The position numbers and the translations under genes were made by a program. This document shows positions 40,127 through 50,727 of a DNA stretch of 64,000 bases, one piece after another. Positions within the stretch are counted from its first letter, which is position 1; each line of letters opens with the position of its first letter. The notes beneath the pieces were generated by a model. It saw only the letters and a list, made by a program, of their open reading frames with translations. It made no database searches and was not told the origin of the DNA. This DNA comes from Bartonella bacilliformis Ver097 (lineage in GTDB: Bacteria; Pseudomonadota; Alphaproteobacteria; Rhizobiales; Rhizobiaceae): the NCBI RefSeq assembly GCF_000709795.1, contig NZ_KL503802.1:124001-188000 (forward strand), read 5' to 3'.

Positions 40127-43100
40127 TTGAATAACAAAAATATTATGGTGCTCAAACAATTGTGCATGAAATGGCTCTTTTCCCGACAAATAAAGATCGG
40201 TTCTCTTTCTCAAACCAACTTTCCTATTCGTTCGACTTATAAATCGCAGGAAGAACTCTATAAATTAGGCCATGATATGGCCTTTGGACAAGAAATTTTA
40301 CTTCCCGAATATGAAGAAAAAAACTACTTTCGTGAACGATTGGTTGAAAATTCTAAACTCATTCTCCACGCCTTTCGCACCAGTGATGTTGCAGCCAGAA
40401 ACAACGAGACAATTGCACCTTCTGCTCAATGGCTCATCGATAATTATTATACCATCGACAAAACCATACAACAACTACGCTGTAACTTATCTAAATCATT
40501 CATAAAACAGCTTCCTTCTTATGAAAAAAAAACAGAAATTCCACGTATTTTTGCCTTAGCCTGGCTTTATATCGCCCATACAGATAGCATAATTTCACAA
40601 GAAACACTTACGGCTATAGTCAATGGCTTTCAAAAAGTTTGTCATTTAAAAATTGGCGAATTGTGGGCTCTACCCTCTATTATTCGTATGATTTTAATTG
40701 AAAATGTTCGCCGTCTTTCATCGCATATTGAACATGCTCAGCATATGCGCCATTGTGCCAATCAAGCAGCCGATAAAATTGCTCTCGCAAAAGATAAAAA
40801 AGATGAAGCTAGATTATATACTCTTTTCACTTTTTATGAAAAGTTAATCACTGATTCGACCTTTTCAGCCCATTTATTTTATCGTCTTCGGGGTTCCTCT
40901 ATTGATTTAACAACAGCATTAACATGGCTCGAAAAAAATTTGTATCGTCATGGCAGTAGCCCAGAAATTACAACAGCCAATGAACATACCCGTCAAGCAG
41001 CAGACGGTGTCACCATGGGCAATATTATTCGTTCTCTCAAAACTATTGATGACATTGACTGGACAGTATGGTTTGAAACTGTCAGCTCTGTAGACCTTGT
41101 TTTGCGTGAAAACAGTGACTTTTCTGAAATTGATTCTCACTCACGTAATGCCTATCGAAAAGTGATAGAAAAAATTGCACGTCATTCGCCTCTGAGTGAA
41201 CTAGATGTCACACTTAAAGCTGTAGAGATGACACAAACCTCTCTTGAATATATTTCTCATCAAAACAGTTCCTCCGTTGAAAAGCATTGCTCTATTGGGT
41301 GGTATCTTGTCGATGATGGACGCCATATTTTTGAAAAAGCTTGCGGATATAATCCATCCTTTCTCACGAAGTGGATGCGCATCTACAGCCGTTTACAGAC
41401 AGGAATGATTGCAATCCCTGTCTCTATTTTAACGTTTGCTCTTTTGCTTGCAATTTATGCTTTCTTACGAACCTCTGGCCTCACACTATCCATGACTCTT
41501 CTTTTCACCATGTTAGCGCTTTTTCCTGCTATGGATGCTGCTTTTTCTTTCTTCAACACTGTTGTTTCATGGTTTATTCCACCGAACCAACTGATTGGTT
41601 ATGAATATAAAGAGGGTATTCCTAAACACGCACGCACAATGGTTGTTGTTCCCACTTTGATAACATCACGCGATTATATTGATGAACAAATACGCAATCT
41701 TGAAGTCCATTATCTTTCTAACCCACAAGGTGCTATTCATTTTGCACTTATCACAGACTGGGTAGATTCCCCACAAGAAGAAACGCAAGAAGATCTTGAT
41801 CTTCTATCTTATGCGCAGAAAAATATTGCTAAACTTAACCATCGCTACCACAAAGATGACACCCCCTTATTTTTTCTTTTACATCGCCGACGGCTTTATA
41901 ATCCCAGTGAAAAATGCTGGATGGGGTGGGAACGTAAGCGCGGCAAACTTCATGAACTTAATCTTTTATTACGAGGGAATCAAAATACCAGTTTTTATCC
42001 TTCAGATCCTCATCTTCCCATGGATTGTCGCTTCGTTATGACACTGGATTCGGATACGAGTCTGACCCCTGAAAGCGTTGCTAAATTAGTTGGTAAACTT
42101 AACTATCCACTTAATCATCCTGTTTTTGATCCTAAACATAAAACAGTTGTAAAAGGCTATAGTATTTTACAACCCCGTGTTACACCTTCTCTCATAGCAG
42201 AAGAGGGAACATCTATTCTACAACGTGTTTTTTCTACCAATCGTGGTCTTGATCCTTATGTCTTTGCTGTTTCTGATATCTACCAAGATCTATTGAGAGA
42301 AGGCACTTTTACCGGAAAAGGTCTTTATTATATTGATGCATTTGAACAAGCACTGGCTGGCAAAATCAAAGAAAATGCTGTTCTCAGTCATGATCTTTTA
42401 GAAGGTGGCTATGCACGTGCTGCGCTAGTTAGCGATGTAGAAGTAATTGAAGACTATCCTACAGCTTATAATGTTAATGTTGCTCGCCATCATCGTTGGA
42501 CACGCGGTGATTGGCAATTATTGCCTTATCTCTTTAAGAATCGTCACATTAACCTTATAACACGCTGGAAAATGCAGGATAATCTGCGCCGCTCTCTTAC
42601 ACCACTCATGTGGCTAATCGCTACAATTATAGGATGGTTTATTCTACCATTAAAGACAGCAACTATTTGGCAAACATTCTTGCTACTCAGTCTATTCGTT
42701 TCCCCGATTTTAGGAATGTTTCGATCACTTACACCGCCTGGTATTGAATATTCTTTACGCGGACAAATCCAATCAATTGTGAGTAGCATTGTTTCTACGA
42801 TAGCCAATATACTCCTCAAAACAGCATTTATAGCCCATTCAGCTTATTTTATGACCGACGCGATCATCCGCACGCTTTACCGTATGCTCATTTCAAAAGA
42901 CCATCTCCTTGAATGGAAAACATCGGCTGCAACAAAATCAATCCCGAACAGTCTAAAATTTTATACCCTGACAATGTGGCCAGCATCACTTATTGGTTTT
43001 TTCGCCGTAGCATTGCCCGTATCTTTGCATAATTCAACAAGCTTTATTGCTTTTCCTTTTGGCTTAGCATGGTTCTTTTCACCCTTTATTGCATGGTTTG

Positions 43101-46100
43101 TGAGCCAACCAAAAACATTTCAGGATACTCTGACACTATCTTCAGAAGATAAAAGAACTCTACGGCTTATTGGACGAAGGACATGGCTGTATTATGCAAC
43201 CTTTGTTAACGAGCGTAATAACTATTTGCCCCCTGATAACTTTCAAGAGGATCCAAAACCGCTTATTGCCCAGCGCACATCGCCTACGAATATTGGAGTT
43301 TATCTTCTTTCTACTATTGCTGCCCATGATTTTGGTTGGATTAACTTTAATGAGACGCTTATACGTATTGAACGTACATTGAGTACCCTTGAAAAAATGG
43401 AAAAATTTCAAGGTCATCTCTATAATTGGTATGAAACAGATACTCTCAAACCTCTATCACCAACTTATGTTTCAACCGTTGATTCCGGAAATCTTGCTGG
43501 TCATTTAGTTACGCTTTCTTCAGCCTTAAATGAATGGGCTGAAATCCCCAGCATTTTTACACAGAATAATCTGTTAGGCTTATTGGATGTTAATGATATT
43601 CTTGAGGACACCTTAAAAGAAATTCCCAATAATCAAGAAAATTTACACTCTTTACGTCACCAAATCGAAGAGCGAGTCATCAATTTTCATACTGCCGTCA
43701 GTACTCTCATAGAAAAATCAGAAAAAATAACTGATTCTCTTCTCAGCCTATTGCCTATTGCCCACAATATCGGGCATCTAACAAATCAACTTGATCAAGA
43801 AATTCAAACAGTACAATCTGCTCATGCACTATCTTGGGCCAAATACCTTATTGAGACCTGCGAAGCCCATAATCACAAAACTACTGAGCGCTATGATACC
43901 GAAAAATTGTGTCAAAAACTCAATATCTTAGCTGCAAAGGCACGGCAAATAGCTTTTGATATGAAATTTGATTTTTTGGAACGGCCTGAACGACAACTCT
44001 TATCCATCGGCTATCGTGTTCAAGACAATAAACTCGATGAAAGCTGTTATGACCTCTTAGCTTCAGAAGCACGCCTTTCAAGCCTTTTTGCTATTGCTAA
44101 AGGTGATATTAAATTCAAACATTGGTTTCATCTCGGCCGATTTCTTATCCCAATTGGTTGGAAAGGTGCTTTATTATCATGGTCGGGATCCATGTTTGAA
44201 TATCTTATGCCTTCTCTCGTTATGCATGAACCTTTAGGGTCAATACTCAATCAAACTAACCGATTAATTATCCATCATCAAATGCAATACGCTCGTAAAC
44301 GGAAACTTCCGTGGGGTATTTCAGAAGCTGCATTTAATGCTCGTGATCACTTAATGAATTACCAATATTCTAATTTTGGTGCTCCGGGCCTTGGGCTTCA
44401 GCGTGGCCTATCACGTAATGCTGTCATTGCTCCTTATGCCAGCCTTTTGGCCGCACAATATATGCCAACCCAAGCTGTAACAAATTTAAAACGCTTGCGT
44501 AATCTTGGAGCTTTAGGAACTTATGGTTATTATGACTCTATTGATTTTACTCCTTCACGTGTGAAAAAAGGAGAAAAATATGCCATTGTACGCAATTATT
44601 ATGCACACCACCATGGCATGTCCATTCTTGCTATCAACAATATCATTTTTGAAGAACGGATGCGCAATCGTTTTCACCGTGATCCAGCGATTAAAGCTGT
44701 ACAATTGTTATTACAAGAAAAAGCACCACACCAAATTCCCGTCATTCACGCCAAAGTTGCCAATCCTATGCGCAATGATTTTGAGAAATTTGATGATACC
44801 TCTACACGCATTATTACGAATCCGCTTCTCAAGCCCCGTGCAACTTTGCTCTTATCGAATGGTGCTTATTTCACAATGTTAACAGCCAACGGCTCAGGTT
44901 ATAGCCGCTGGTATAACTATAATATCACGCGCTTTATCCCTGATTCTACAGAAGATCAACAAGGCATTTTATTCTTCCTACGTGATATACATAATAAACG
45001 TTGGTGGTCTCTCACGGGTGAACCAACACGCGTTGTTGATGAAGAAATGATTAGCATTTTTACAGATGAAAAAGCTGAATATACGAAAACAGTTAATGGA
45101 ATCAAATCAACACTTGAATGCCTTGTTGCCTCCGAAGGTGATGGTGAAAGTAGACGCCTCCAACTTATCAATACAACGAACAAAGATCGCTTCATTGAAA
45201 TTACTTCTTACGGTGAATTAGCACTTGCAACAGTAGAGACTGATTGTGCTCATCCTGTTTTCTCACGCATGTTTATAGAAACAGAAATCACTGATTCAGG
45301 GAGAACAATTTTTGCCAAAAGGCGCAAACGTGCTCCTGATGAGCCTGATATTCATATTGCTCATTTTGTTATGGATACCTCTGGTATGATCCAAAAAGCA
45401 GAAGCTGAAACTGACCGCCGCCTTTTTATCGGCCGTGGTCGATCTCTTCATCGCCCAGCGGCCTTTGATAAAAATTCTCATTTCAGTGGTAATCAAGGCT
45501 GCGTTCTTGATCCAATCATTTCTATCCGTTGCTATGTAAAAATTCCAGCACATGAAAAAGTAGAACTCATCTTTTGGACTTTCGCAGCTCATGCAAAAGA
45601 AAGATTGCATGAGCATATTGAACATTATCGGCAACCCAATATGTTTCAAAGAGAATTCGCAATGGCATGGACACGCTCGCAAGTTGCATTATATCAGAGC
45701 AACATCCATCCCAAAGAAGCTATGACTTATCAGAAATATGCAACACCCCTTATTTATCCTGAGAGAACATGGCGTCTTCCTCCTGAAATATTAGCAAACA
45801 CTCTTGGAAAACAATCTGATCTTTGGCCAATGTCTATTTCAGGAGACTATCCTATCTGCCTTCTCAGATTAGATAATGAAACAGGTATAACTGTATTACG
45901 CGAACTCCTAAAAGCTCATGAATATTGGCGTATACGTGGATTAATCGTTGATCTCGTTATCCTGAATGAGCAGGCAATTTCCTATATACAAGATACTCAA
46001 CGCGCTATTGAATGGGCATGTGAATCCTACCGTCACCATCTCAACGAAAAAAATGAGCGCCAACATATCTTCACTCTTCAGCGTGACCAAATAAGTGAAC

Positions 46101-48745
46101 AAAGTTTCAAAACACTCCTTGCATCAGCGCGTATTATCCTTCACGCTCAGAATGGATCTTTGTCTGAACAGCTCAAGCGTATGGAAAATATTGATTCTGA
46201 TCGAACATTACGTAAGAGTGATCTAAAATCAAGTCAGCAACTCAACCACAGCAAGCACAACAAAAAAAAGCAAACAACCTTATTATCTGAGAAAAATGAT
46301 TTTTCTTCTCCTGGCCTCGTCAGCCAACAAAAGTCATCATACTCTCCTGTCCATGGTGAAGATCTCAAATATTGGAATGGTTATGGTGGTTTTAACTCTC
46401 TTAACCATTACGTGGTGCGCCTTAATGGATGCACTACCACACCACATCCATGGATTAACGTGATTGCCAATCACAGCTTCGGCTTTCATGTATCAGCCGA
46501 GGGAACAATTTTTACCTGGGCTAACAATAGCCGCGATTATCAACTCACTCCCTGGACTAATGACCCCGTCTCTAACTGTCCTGGAGAAGCGCTTTATCTC
46601 ATTGACCGTCTATCTTTAAAATGCTTTTCGCCAGTTTCTGCTGTTGAATGTGATGATAACGTTGTCTATGAAGCTTGCCATGGTTTTGGATTTTCAACTT
46701 TTAAATCTATACATTCAGATATCGAACTAGAACTGACTCACACACTTCATCGCGAAAAGCCAATTCGACTTTCCCGCCTTACCATCAAAAATAAAGGGAA
46801 AAAACCACGCAATCTACGCCTTTATAACTATGTCGAATGGGTTTTGGGTAATGTCCGTACAAAATATGCCCCTTTTATTATTCCTTATCATGATCCCAAA
46901 CGTGGTGCACATTTTGTTCAAAATCCTTATCACCTCGAAAAGTCCCAACACGTTACTTTTTTATCAGCATCCCAATTGCCAACCAGCTTTACTACGGATC
47001 GCACAGAATTCATCGGTTCAACAGGAACAGTTCAACATCCCTGCGCTATCCGTAAAGCTGAAGCGCTTTCAAATACAGTTGAAGCAGGCTGCGACCCCTG
47101 TTCAGTATTAGCATATGATATTGATTTGCTGCCAGGTCAAACAAAAGAAATCATATTCTATCTTGGCAGTGCTGACACTATGCAAGAAGCCAAAAAATTA
47201 TTAGACCAAATTTCTATGGATGATTTTCAAGCTCTTCTTGCAGAACAAGTAGAAAACTGGAACGATTTTTTCGCCCCGCTACAAGTTAAAACGCCGGATT
47301 CTTCTTTTGATCTCATGGTCAATCATTGGCTCCCTTATCAAATTTACGGATGCCGTATGATAGCTCGTGCAGCTTTTTACCAAGCCAGCGGTGCATTCGG
47401 ATTCCGCGACCAATTGCAAGATAGCTTATCTCTGTTATTGCTTGAACCACACCTGGCACGTGAACAATTGTTAAACGCGGCAGCCCACCAATTTTTAGAG
47501 GGTGATGTGCAGCATTGGTGGATTCCTCATACCAATGCTGGTGTTCGCACGCTCATTTCTGATGATATCATCTGGCTTGCTTATGGAACAGCTCATTATG
47601 TCAATACAACTGGCGAATATGCATTCCTTGATATCCCCATTGCCTTCATTGAGGGAGATACTCTGAAAGCTGAGCAACACGATGCTTATTTTCAATCGAT
47701 GCAATCTTCAAAAACTGCAACACTTTATGAACATTGTGCTTTAGCTTTAGATCTTGCTATCGAGCGCTCTGGTCAACATGGTCTCCCGCTCATTTTAGGG
47801 GGTGATTGGAATGATGGCATGAATTTGGTTGGAATTGAAGGAAAAGGTGAAAGCATTTGGCTTGGATGGTTTCTTGGAGCCACTTTACAACAATTTATTC
47901 CCCTCGCTAAAAACCGTGGTGACAAAAAACACTATAAAGCTTGGAGTCTATACCTTAAACGTTTAACAGAAGCTCTAGAAAAGAATGGTTGGGATGGTGC
48001 TTGGTATCGACGTGCTTATTTTGACAATGGAATGCCCCTTGGTGCTCAAACAAATGTTGAATGCCAAATTGATAGCATTACCCAATCTTGGGCTGTCATT
48101 TCTAAAATAGCCCCTCCTCATCGTCAAAAACAAGCAATGGCATCAATGCTTGACCATCTTTATGATGAAAAAGGCAATCTTTTACGTCTCTTCTGGCCAC
48201 CTTTTAATGAAACTACCCTTAATCCAGGATATATTAAAGGTTATCCACCAGGCGTTCGAGAAAATGGTGGTCAATATACCCATAGTGCTATTTGGAGCAT
48301 TATAGCGCTTGCTGAAATAGGTGAAATAGACAAAGCTTACACCCTACTTTCGATGATAAATCCAATAACCCATGGCCAAAATCCTGAAATATATCGTGTT
48401 GAACCTTATGTCATGGCTGCAGATATTTACGCTATTGAGCCATACCGTGGACAAGGCGGCTGGACATGGTATACAGGCTCAGCAGGTTGGTTCTATCACG
48501 CAGCAACACAAACTATTCTTGGGATTCACCGTCAGGCTAATCAATTATTTTTACGCCCACACTTACCTTCTTTTTGGCCTGAATATAAAGCAACAATAAA
48601 GATTCATGATGCCCTTTATACAATTAAAGTCAAAAGAACAAAAAAAGATAGCCTCAGTATTAATGGCAAAGAATACAACATTGATACAGGTATAGAACTT
48701 GAAAAAACAGGTCACTATGAAATCATACGTACCCTCAAATCTTGA
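40127..48745 (+). CDS. Cyclic beta-1,2-glucan synthase (Cgs/NdvB/ChvB)
   Basis: A 2872-residue inner-membrane enzyme that makes periplasmic cyclic beta-1,2-glucans from UDP-glucose, important for osmotic adaptation and host interaction in related bacteria. Membrane segments cluster near residues 426-480, 824-865, 884-910 and 945-995. Between the first two groups lies the glycosyltransferase 84 domain, with TLDSDTSLTPESV near residue 638, HDLLEGGYARAALVSDVE near residue 755 and RHHRWTRGDWQLLPYL near residue 786. The C-terminal third is a GH94-type phosphorylase domain, with GGDWNDGMNLVG near residue 2559 and RENGGQYTHSAIW near residue 2708, which controls ring size. Length matches Brucella Cgs (about 2870). 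A polar linker lies near residues 2020-2070. The start is TTG; an ATG at 40145 is the alternative. Confidence 0.95.
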   Translation: MNNKNIMVLKQLCMKWLFSRQIKIGSLSQTNFPIRSTYKSQEELYKLGHDMAFGQEILLPEYEEKNYFRERLVENSKLILHAFRTSDVAARNNETIAPSAQWLIDNYYTIDKTIQQLRCNLSKSFIKQLPSYEKKTEIPRIFALAWLYIAHTDSIISQETLTAIVNGFQKVCHLKIGELWALPSIIRMILIENVRRLSSHIEHAQHMRHCANQAADKIALAKDKKDEARLYTLFTFYEKLITDSTFSAHLFYRLRGSSIDLTTALTWLEKNLYRHGSSPEITTANEHTRQAADGVTMGNIIRSLKTIDDIDWTVWFETVSSVDLVLRENSDFSEIDSHSRNAYRKVIEKIARHSPLSELDVTLKAVEMTQTSLEYISHQNSSSVEKHCSIGWYLVDDGRHIFEKACGYNPSFLTKWMRIYSRLQTGMIAIPVSILTFALLLAIYAFLRTSGLTLSMTLLFTMLALFPAMDAAFSFFNTVVSWFIPPNQLIGYEYKEGIPKHARTMVVVPTLITSRDYIDEQIRNLEVHYLSNPQGAIHFALITDWVDSPQEETQEDLDLLSYAQKNIAKLNHRYHKDDTPLFFLLHRRRLYNPSEKCWMGWERKRGKLHELNLLLRGNQNTSFYPSDPHLPMDCRFVMTLDSDTSLTPESVAKLVGKLNYPLNHPVFDPKHKTVVKGYSILQPRVTPSLIAEEGTSILQRVFSTNRGLDPYVFAVSDIYQDLLREGTFTGKGLYYIDAFEQALAGKIKENAVLSHDLLEGGYARAALVSDVEVIEDYPTAYNVNVARHHRWTRGDWQLLPYLFKNRHINLITRWKMQDNLRRSLTPLMWLIATIIGWFILPLKTATIWQTFLLLSLFVSPILGMFRSLTPPGIEYSLRGQIQSIVSSIVSTIANILLKTAFIAHSAYFMTDAIIRTLYRMLISKDHLLEWKTSAATKSIPNSLKFYTLTMWPASLIGFFAVALPVSLHNSTSFIAFPFGLAWFFSPFIAWFVSQPKTFQDTLTLSSEDKRTLRLIGRRTWLYYATFVNERNNYLPPDNFQEDPKPLIAQRTSPTNIGVYLLSTIAAHDFGWINFNETLIRIERTLSTLEKMEKFQGHLYNWYETDTLKPLSPTYVSTVDSGNLAGHLVTLSSALNEWAEIPSIFTQNNLLGLLDVNDILEDTLKEIPNNQENLHSLRHQIEERVINFHTAVSTLIEKSEKITDSLLSLLPIAHNIGHLTNQLDQEIQTVQSAHALSWAKYLIETCEAHNHKTTERYDTEKLCQKLNILAAKARQIAFDMKFDFLERPERQLLSIGYRVQDNKLDESCYDLLASEARLSSLFAIAKGDIKFKHWFHLGRFLIPIGWKGALLSWSGSMFEYLMPSLVMHEPLGSILNQTNRLIIHHQMQYARKRKLPWGISEAAFNARDHLMNYQYSNFGAPGLGLQRGLSRNAVIAPYASLLAAQYMPTQAVTNLKRLRNLGALGTYGYYDSIDFTPSRVKKGEKYAIVRNYYAHHHGMSILAINNIIFEERMRNRFHRDPAIKAVQLLLQEKAPHQIPVIHAKVANPMRNDFEKFDDTSTRIITNPLLKPRATLLLSNGAYFTMLTANGSGYSRWYNYNITRFIPDSTEDQQGILFFLRDIHNKRWWSLTGEPTRVVDEEMISIFTDEKAEYTKTVNGIKSTLECLVASEGDGESRRLQLINTTNKDRFIEITSYGELALATVETDCAHPVFSRMFIETEITDSGRTIFAKRRKRAPDEPDIHIAHFVMDTSGMIQKAEAETDRRLFIGRGRSLHRPAAFDKNSHFSGNQGCVLDPIISIRCYVKIPAHEKVELIFWTFAAHAKERLHEHIEHYRQPNMFQREFAMAWTRSQVALYQSNIHPKEAMTYQKYATPLIYPERTWRLPPEILANTLGKQSDLWPMSISGDYPICLLRLDNETGITVLRELLKAHEYWRIRGLIVDLVILNEQAISYIQDTQRAIEWACESYRHHLNEKNERQHIFTLQRDQISEQSFKTLLASARIILHAQNGSLSEQLKRMENIDSDRTLRKSDLKSSQQLNHSKHNKKKQTTLLSEKNDFSSPGLVSQQKSSYSPVHGEDLKYWNGYGGFNSLNHYVVRLNGCTTTPHPWINVIANHSFGFHVSAEGTIFTWANNSRDYQLTPWTNDPVSNCPGEALYLIDRLSLKCFSPVSAVECDDNVVYEACHGFGFSTFKSIHSDIELELTHTLHREKPIRLSRLTIKNKGKKPRNLRLYNYVEWVLGNVRTKYAPFIIPYHDPKRGAHFVQNPYHLEKSQHVTFLSASQLPTSFTTDRTEFIGSTGTVQHPCAIRKAEALSNTVEAGCDPCSVLAYDIDLLPGQTKEIIFYLGSADTMQEAKKLLDQISMDDFQALLAEQVENWNDFFAPLQVKTPDSSFDLMVNHWLPYQIYGCRMIARAAFYQASGAFGFRDQLQDSLSLLLLEPHLAREQLLNAAAHQFLEGDVQHWWIPHTNAGVRTLISDDIIWLAYGTAHYVNTTGEYAFLDIPIAFIEGDTLKAEQHDAYFQSMQSSKTATLYEHCALALDLAIERSGQHGLPLILGGDWNDGMNLVGIEGKGESIWLGWFLGATLQQFIPLAKNRGDKKHYKAWSLYLKRLTEALEKNGWDGAWYRRAYFDNGMPLGAQTNVECQIDSITQSWAVISKIAPPHRQKQAMASMLDHLYDEKGNLLRLFWPPFNETTLNPGYIKGYPPGVRENGGQYTHSAIWSIIALAEIGEIDKAYTLLSMINPITHGQNPEIYRVEPYVMAADIYAIEPYRGQGGWTWYTGSAGWFYHAATQTILGIHRQANQLFLRPHLPSFWPEYKATIKIHDALYTIKVKRTKKDSLSINGKEYNIDTGIELEKTGHYEIIRTLKS

Positions 48746-48868
48746 GTATCATACAAAACAATCAGATTGTTTTATTATAGAATTATTATACTTCTTTCAT
48801 TGCTTATGATAACACACATTGAGTATGCAATAATTTTAGACTTCATCATCTTTGAAAGAAAAAATATT

Positions 48869-50143
48869 ATGAATCATACTGACATTGCTAAACGTGTTTA
48901 CAACCATACCTGGAAACTTGATCCTATTGTTCGTTCGCTTCTTGATACAGATTTTTATAAGCTCCTTATGTTACAGATGATTTGGGGACTTTACCCCGAT
49001 GTTAATGTTACTTTTTCACTTATCAATCGCAATAAAGCCATTCGTCTTGCCGACGATATCGATGAAAGTGAGCTACGCGCCCAGCTTGATCACGCCCTTA
49101 GCTTGCGCTTTACTAAAAAAGAAATAATTTGGCTTGCCGGCAATACATTTTACGGCCAAAAGAAAATTTTTAAACCAGATTTCCTTCATTGGCTTGAAAA
49201 TTTCCAACTGCCTGACTATGAATTATCCCGTAAAGATGGCCAATATATACTCCATTTTCATGGCTCATGGGCTTACAGCTCCATGTGGGAAATCCCTGCT
49301 TTAACGATTATCAGCGAATTACGTTCTCGTGCTGCTATGAAAAATCTTGGTCGTTTTGCACTTGATGTCCTTTACGCTCGTGCTAAAACAAAAATGTGGA
49401 GCAAAATTGAACGTCTAAAAAAACTTCCTGATATTAAAATATCTGACTTTGGAACCAGGCGTCGTCATTCCTTTTTATGGCAACGTTGGTGTGTTGAAGC
49501 TTTAAAAGAAGGAATTGGCGCTTCTTTTACTGGAACATCCAATGTTCTTCTGGCCATGGATACAGATTTAGAAGCACTTGGCACAAATGCACATGAATTA
49601 CCTATGGTTATTGCTGCTCTTACCAATAATGATGATGATTTGCGCAAAGCACCTTATCAAGTTCTGCAAGATTGGAATCGCTACTATGAAGGAAATCTCT
49701 TAATTGTTTTACCGGATACTTTTGGTACAGAAGCATTTTTACGAAATGCACCAAAATGGGTAGCGGATTGGACAGGATTTAGACCTGACAGTGCTCCACC
49801 TATTGAAGGAGGTGAGCGCATTATCCAATGGTGGCAAGAACAAGGGAAAAAACCACAGGAAAAATTGTTGATTTTTTCTGATGCCCTTGATGTAGATACA
49901 ATTGAAAAAACCTATCACCACTTCCATGGGAAAGTGCGCATGATTTTTGGATGGGGTACTAACCTTACCAATGATTTCTCAAACTGCGCTTCTCAAGAAA
50001 TCGCAGATCTTGACGTTACTTCTCTTGTCTGCAAAGTTACCAGCGCGAATGGTCGGCCAGCTGTAAAACTCTCAGATAATCCTGAAAAAACTATTGGAAA
50101 TCCTCAAGAAATACAACGTTATCTGAATTTCTTTAGTCATTAA
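48869..50143 (+). CDS. pncB: Nicotinate phosphoribosyltransferase PncB
   Basis: A 424-residue enzyme that makes nicotinate mononucleotide in NAD salvage. Recognisable segments are [20 protein letters not shown] near residue 19, [15 protein letters not shown] near residue 193, [11 protein letters not shown] near residue 219 and [11 protein letters not shown] near residue 360. The ATG at 48869 has GAAAG upstream; the frame extends to 48767 but the added segment is hydrophobic and unlike the family. Confidence 0.94.
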   Translation: MNHTDIAKRVYNHTWKLDPIVRSLLDTDFYKLLMLQMIWGLYPDVNVTFSLINRNKAIRLADDIDESELRAQLDHALSLRFTKKEIIWLAGNTFYGQKKIFKPDFLHWLENFQLPDYELSRKDGQYILHFHGSWAYSSMWEIPALTIISELRSRAAMKNLGRFALDVLYARAKTKMWSKIERLKKLPDIKISDFGTRRRHSFLWQRWCVEALKEGIGASFTGTSNVLLAMDTDLEALGTNAHELPMVIAALTNNDDDLRKAPYQVLQDWNRYYEGNLLIVLPDTFGTEAFLRNAPKWVADWTGFRPDSAPPIEGGERIIQWWQEQGKKPQEKLLIFSDALDVDTIEKTYHHFHGKVRMIFGWGTNLTNDFSNCASQEIADLDVTSLVCKVTSANGRPAVKLSDNPEKTIGNPQEIQRYLNFFSH

Positions 50144-50278
50144 ATAGGCAAATAACCACTACTTAAATATTATCCATCAAAGAGTACACCTTGATAAAAT
50201 GGAAAAATATAAAATAGTTTACACACTATGCTGGTTATTTCAAAATTTCCAGGCAATCAAAATCAATTTAGAAAGTTA

Positions 50279-50400
50279 AAAAAAGCTGCATGATAAATTA
50301 ATGCAGCTTTTTAATTACGATGCAGTATTTGGGATGAAAAAACCGCACCCATCCACCAAGCATTAGGAGGAAAATAACCTGGTCTAGTGATTTATATTAA
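50279..50400 (-). ncRNA. Candidate anti-Shine-Dalgarno small RNA, copy A
   Basis: Read on the minus strand, this has three hairpins. SL1 (50355-50383) has stem ACCAGG/CTTGGT and a loop containing TTTCCTCCTAA. SL2 (50321-50347) has stem TGCGGT/ACTGCA and a loop where CCTCC has changed to CATCCC. SL3 (50280-50312) is an intrinsic terminator, stem AAAAAGCTGCAT with its complement, followed by six T. The 5' end is not known: no good promoter is visible, so the end given is approximate. It may be a decaying copy. Confidence 0.5.
50280..50312 (-). terminator. Second intrinsic terminator, repeat copy A
   Basis: A 12-base stem AAAAAGCTGCAT (50280-50291) pairs with 50301-50312 across a 9-base loop and is followed by six T on the minus strand. 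Its symmetry also allows it to end pncB transcription from the plus strand, 136 bases after that stop. Confidence 0.8.
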
Positions 50401-50536
50401 GGAAAACAAGAACTAGAAACAACAGACAAAAACGCATAGTTGCCATGCTCAGGTTCGCTAAACTCAAATATCCCAAACCATTCTTCCAAAAAAGGAAGGA
50501 ATATACAACAGGAATGAAATTAAATAATTACTGAAG

Positions 50537-50670
50537 AAAAAAAGGCTGCATAAACAAATTATAATGCAGCCTTTTATCACGATTACGAATGTAGTACTTA
50601 GGAGGAAAAATACTGCATTCATCTACCAGACTTTAGGAGGAAACAGCCCGGTGTTTTATATTTAAGGGAG
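50537..50670 (-). ncRNA. Candidate anti-Shine-Dalgarno small RNA, copy B
   Basis: Read on the minus strand, SL1 (50626-50651) has stem CCGGGCT/AGTCTGG (two G-T pairs) and loop GTTTCCTCCTAA. SL2 (50587-50620) has a 10-position stem GAATGCAGTA/TACTACATTC with one mismatch and loop TTTTTCCTCCTAAG. SL3 (50540-50575) is a 12-base terminator stem followed by seven T. TATAAT lies at 50682-50677, which would start an RNA of about 134 bases near 50670, but the -35 is poor. Alternatively it is processed from the transporter mRNA. The CCTCC loops can pair with ribosome sites, as in cuckoo-type (CcsR) RNAs of alphaproteobacteria; this role is inferred. Confidence 0.6.
50540..50575 (-). terminator. Intrinsic terminator of the sitABCD-type operon
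   Basis: A 12-base stem AAAAGGCTGCAT (50540-50551) pairs with 50564-50575 across a 12-base loop and runs into seven T on the minus strand. It lies about 150 bases after the permease stop and ends candidate small RNA B. Confidence 0.85.
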
Positions 50671-50727
50671 ATAAGCATTATAACAATAGACAAAAATGCA
50701 TGGCTATCATGCGCAGGTTTATTATAG

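Larger units (their letters stand above)
50277..50500. repeat. Tandem intergenic repeat, copy A
   Basis: Copy A of a diverged tandem duplication between pncB and the metal transporter operon. It aligns with copy B (50537-50764) at an offset of 260-264 bases along its whole length. Shared landmarks are the GCTGCAT hairpin, TTAGGAGGAAA, a GCATG-type dyad and AACCATTCTTCC. The last landmark corresponds to the final codons of the transporter permease gene, so copy A holds a decayed copy of that gene's 3' end. Confidence 0.85.
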
